14,763 nt of DNA from Gemmatimonadota bacterium. GTDB taxonomy: Bacteria > Gemmatimonadota > Gemmatimonadetes > Gemmatimonadales > GWC2-71-9. Of the stretch, positions 13,669 to 14,763 are shown piece by piece (the first letter of the stretch is position 1; each line of letters opens with the position of its first letter). A model generated the notes under the pieces. It made no database searches and had not been told where the DNA came from. It saw only the letters and a program-made list of their open reading frames with translations. Location of the stretch: positions 1 to 14,763 of the forward strand of contig QHTP01000125.1 of the NCBI GenBank assembly GCA_003220855.1. Reading direction: 5' to 3'. Both the position numbers and the translations under genes were made by a program.

Positions 13669-14763
13669 GAAGCGCTCGGTAGGACGAAGGCCCCGAGGTG
13701 TGGGCCGGAGAATTCCGTGGTCGCCTCGAGCAGGAAGGCGAGGACGTCGCGGGTGTCTTCCGGCGGCACGATGGCGTCGACGAAGCCCCGGGCGCCCGCG
13801 AACCGGGCGTCGAGCTGGCGGTCGTAGTCCGCGCGCATCGCCTCCACCGCCGGGGCGTTCTCCGCTTTGGCCACGCCGTTCCCGAAGACGGCTTGGACGG
13901 CGGACTCACCCTCCATCACGCCCATCCGGCCGGTCGGCCACGACACGATGAAATCGGGGTCGAAGCCCTGCCCCGCCATGGCGTAGTAGCCGGCTCCCGA
14001 GGCGTGGTTCACCGTCAGGACCAGCTTGGGCACCGTTGCGGTCGCCATCGCTTCCACAAAGCGCGCGCCGGCGCGGATGATTCCCGAGTGCTCGGCTTCG
14101 GTCCCGACCATGAAGCCCGACACGTCCTGCACGAACAGCAGCGGGATCCGCTCGCGGTCCGCGTTCGCGATGAAGTACGCCACCTTTTCGGCGCTTTCCG
14201 TGTAGATGATGCCGCCGATTTTCGGAGCCGCGCCCGCCTTGCCCTTGATCACGCCGCGGGAGTTGGCGATGAGTGCCACCGGGCGTCCGGCGATGCCCGC
14301 GTGCCCGCAGATCATCTCGGGGGCCACGTCGGCCTGGAACTCGTCCAACGCCCCGCCGTCCAGCAGGCAGTCGAGCACGGCGCGCATGTCGTAGCTCATG
14401 CGGTGATCGGTCGGGAGCAGGTCGTACAGGTCCTTGGGGCTGCGCTTCGGCTTGCCGCCGGGTGCCGGGGGGCGCGCCGGGCGGGGGAGCCGCGACACGT
14501 ACTCACGGATGCGCTCGAGGCAGTCCTTGTCGTCGCGCGTGCGGTAGTGCGCCACGGCGCTGATGCTGGTATGGGTGCGGGCGCCACCGAGCGACTCCGC
14601 GTCCACCACCTGCCCCGTCGCGCCCTTCACGAGATTGGGCCCCCCCAGCCCCATGAACGACGTGCCGTCGACCATGAAGATCACGTCCGACAGGGCGGGC
14701 AGGTACGCCCCGCCCGCGATGCACGGACCCATCACGGCGGCGATCTGCGGCACCCGCAGGTAA
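13665..14763 (-). CDS. Acyl-CoA carboxylase beta (carboxyltransferase) subunit, N-terminus outside window
   Basis: C-terminal 365 or so residues of a biotin-dependent carboxyltransferase; the frame is open to the right edge (YLRVPQIAAV...), so the GTG at 14753 is internal, not the start. The first visible part is the end of the N-terminal crotonase-like half: GPCIAGGAYLPALSD and GGPNLVKGATGQ, the acyl-CoA site. The second half follows with GHAGIAGRPVALIANSRG, VQDVSGFMVGTEAEHSGI, the NHASGAGYYAMAG oxyanion region, and GRMGVMEGESAV, the biotin-side half. It belongs with methylcrotonyl-CoA (LiuB), geranyl-CoA (AtuC) and propionyl-CoA carboxylase beta subunits; which one cannot be settled from the fragment, though the company of AtuA and a LiuC/AtuE-like hydratase favours a methyl-branched enoyl-CoA substrate. 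The biotin-carrying alpha subunit is not in the window and may lie upstream. Its stop overlaps the peptidase start as ATGA. Confidence 0.94.
   Translation of the reverse strand, partial: YLRVPQIAAVMGPCIAGGAYLPALSDVIFMVDGTSFMGLGGPNLVKGATGQVVDAESLGGARTHTSISAVAHYRTRDDKDCLERIREYVSRLPRPARPPAPGGKPKRSPKDLYDLLPTDHRMSYDMRAVLDCLLDGGALDEFQADVAPEMICGHAGIAGRPVALIANSRGVIKGKAGAAPKIGGIIYTESAEKVAYFIANADRERIPLLFVQDVSGFMVGTEAEHSGIIRAGARFVEAMATATVPKLVLTVNHASGAGYYAMAGQGFDPDFIVSWPTGRMGVMEGESAVQAVFGNGVAKAENAPAVEAMRADYDRQLDARFAGARGFVDAIVPPEDTRDVLAFLLEATTEFSGPHLGAFVLPSAS

Noticed and set aside
10894..13827. Long + strand open frame of 977 codons opposite the S8 peptidase
   Set aside because: It is rich in Arg/Gly/His with no recognisable domain and is exactly antisense to a peptidase with an intact triad. 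In very GC-rich DNA such shadow frames are common.

Overview
The window is very GC-rich, gene-dense bacterial DNA with almost no intergenic space. Composition, lipoprotein signals and gene style would fit a Gemmatimonadota-, Rokubacteria- or Acidobacteria-like soil bacterium. That is an impression only; no marker gene is present.

Layout. At the left edge, on the + strand, are the C-terminal part of an OmpR-type response regulator and its histidine kinase (1-1769). Everything else is on the - strand and reads right to left as one long cluster. In order these are: an acyl-CoA carboxylase beta (carboxyltransferase) subunit cut by the right edge; a TPP II-like subtilisin lipoprotein; AtuA; a small AtuA-type ferredoxin-fold protein; an enoyl-CoA hydratase; a B12-binding-type radical SAM protein; then a tripartite efflux pump (TolC-type outer-membrane protein, lipoprotein adaptor, RND transporter). 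Seven of the eight junctions are 4-base ATGA or GTGA stop/start overlaps, so this is almost certainly one translationally coupled operon. The RND gene meets the kinase gene tail to tail with a 26-bp overlap. No promoter of either unit is inside the window.

Function. Carboxylase beta, hydratase and AtuA together are the signature of acyclic-terpenoid (Atu) or leucine/isovalerate (Liu) type branched acyl-CoA catabolism. The efflux pump and the two-component pair form a neighbouring envelope/export module.

Most notable observation. The radical SAM gene appears to stop at a TGA (6998-7000), but this TGA lies in the context TGC-TGA-GCG-GAG-CCT, which reads Cys-Sec-Ala-Glu-Pro. That is the CUAEP tail of a known family of radical SAM selenoproteins. 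A 6-bp stem-loop with a G in its loop begins 13 nt after the TGA, where a bacterial SECIS would sit. The protein is therefore probably a selenoprotein that ordinary gene calling truncates.

Two places look damaged. The RND gene carries a frameshift at about 2676, with roughly 30-35 residues apparently missing. At the radical SAM/TolC junction the Sec-extended frame has no nearby stop, and the TolC frame has no start codon near its signal peptide. A small deletion (biological or from assembly) could explain each. No tRNA, rRNA, CRISPR array or insertion sequence was seen, and there is no gene-free stretch over 300 bases.
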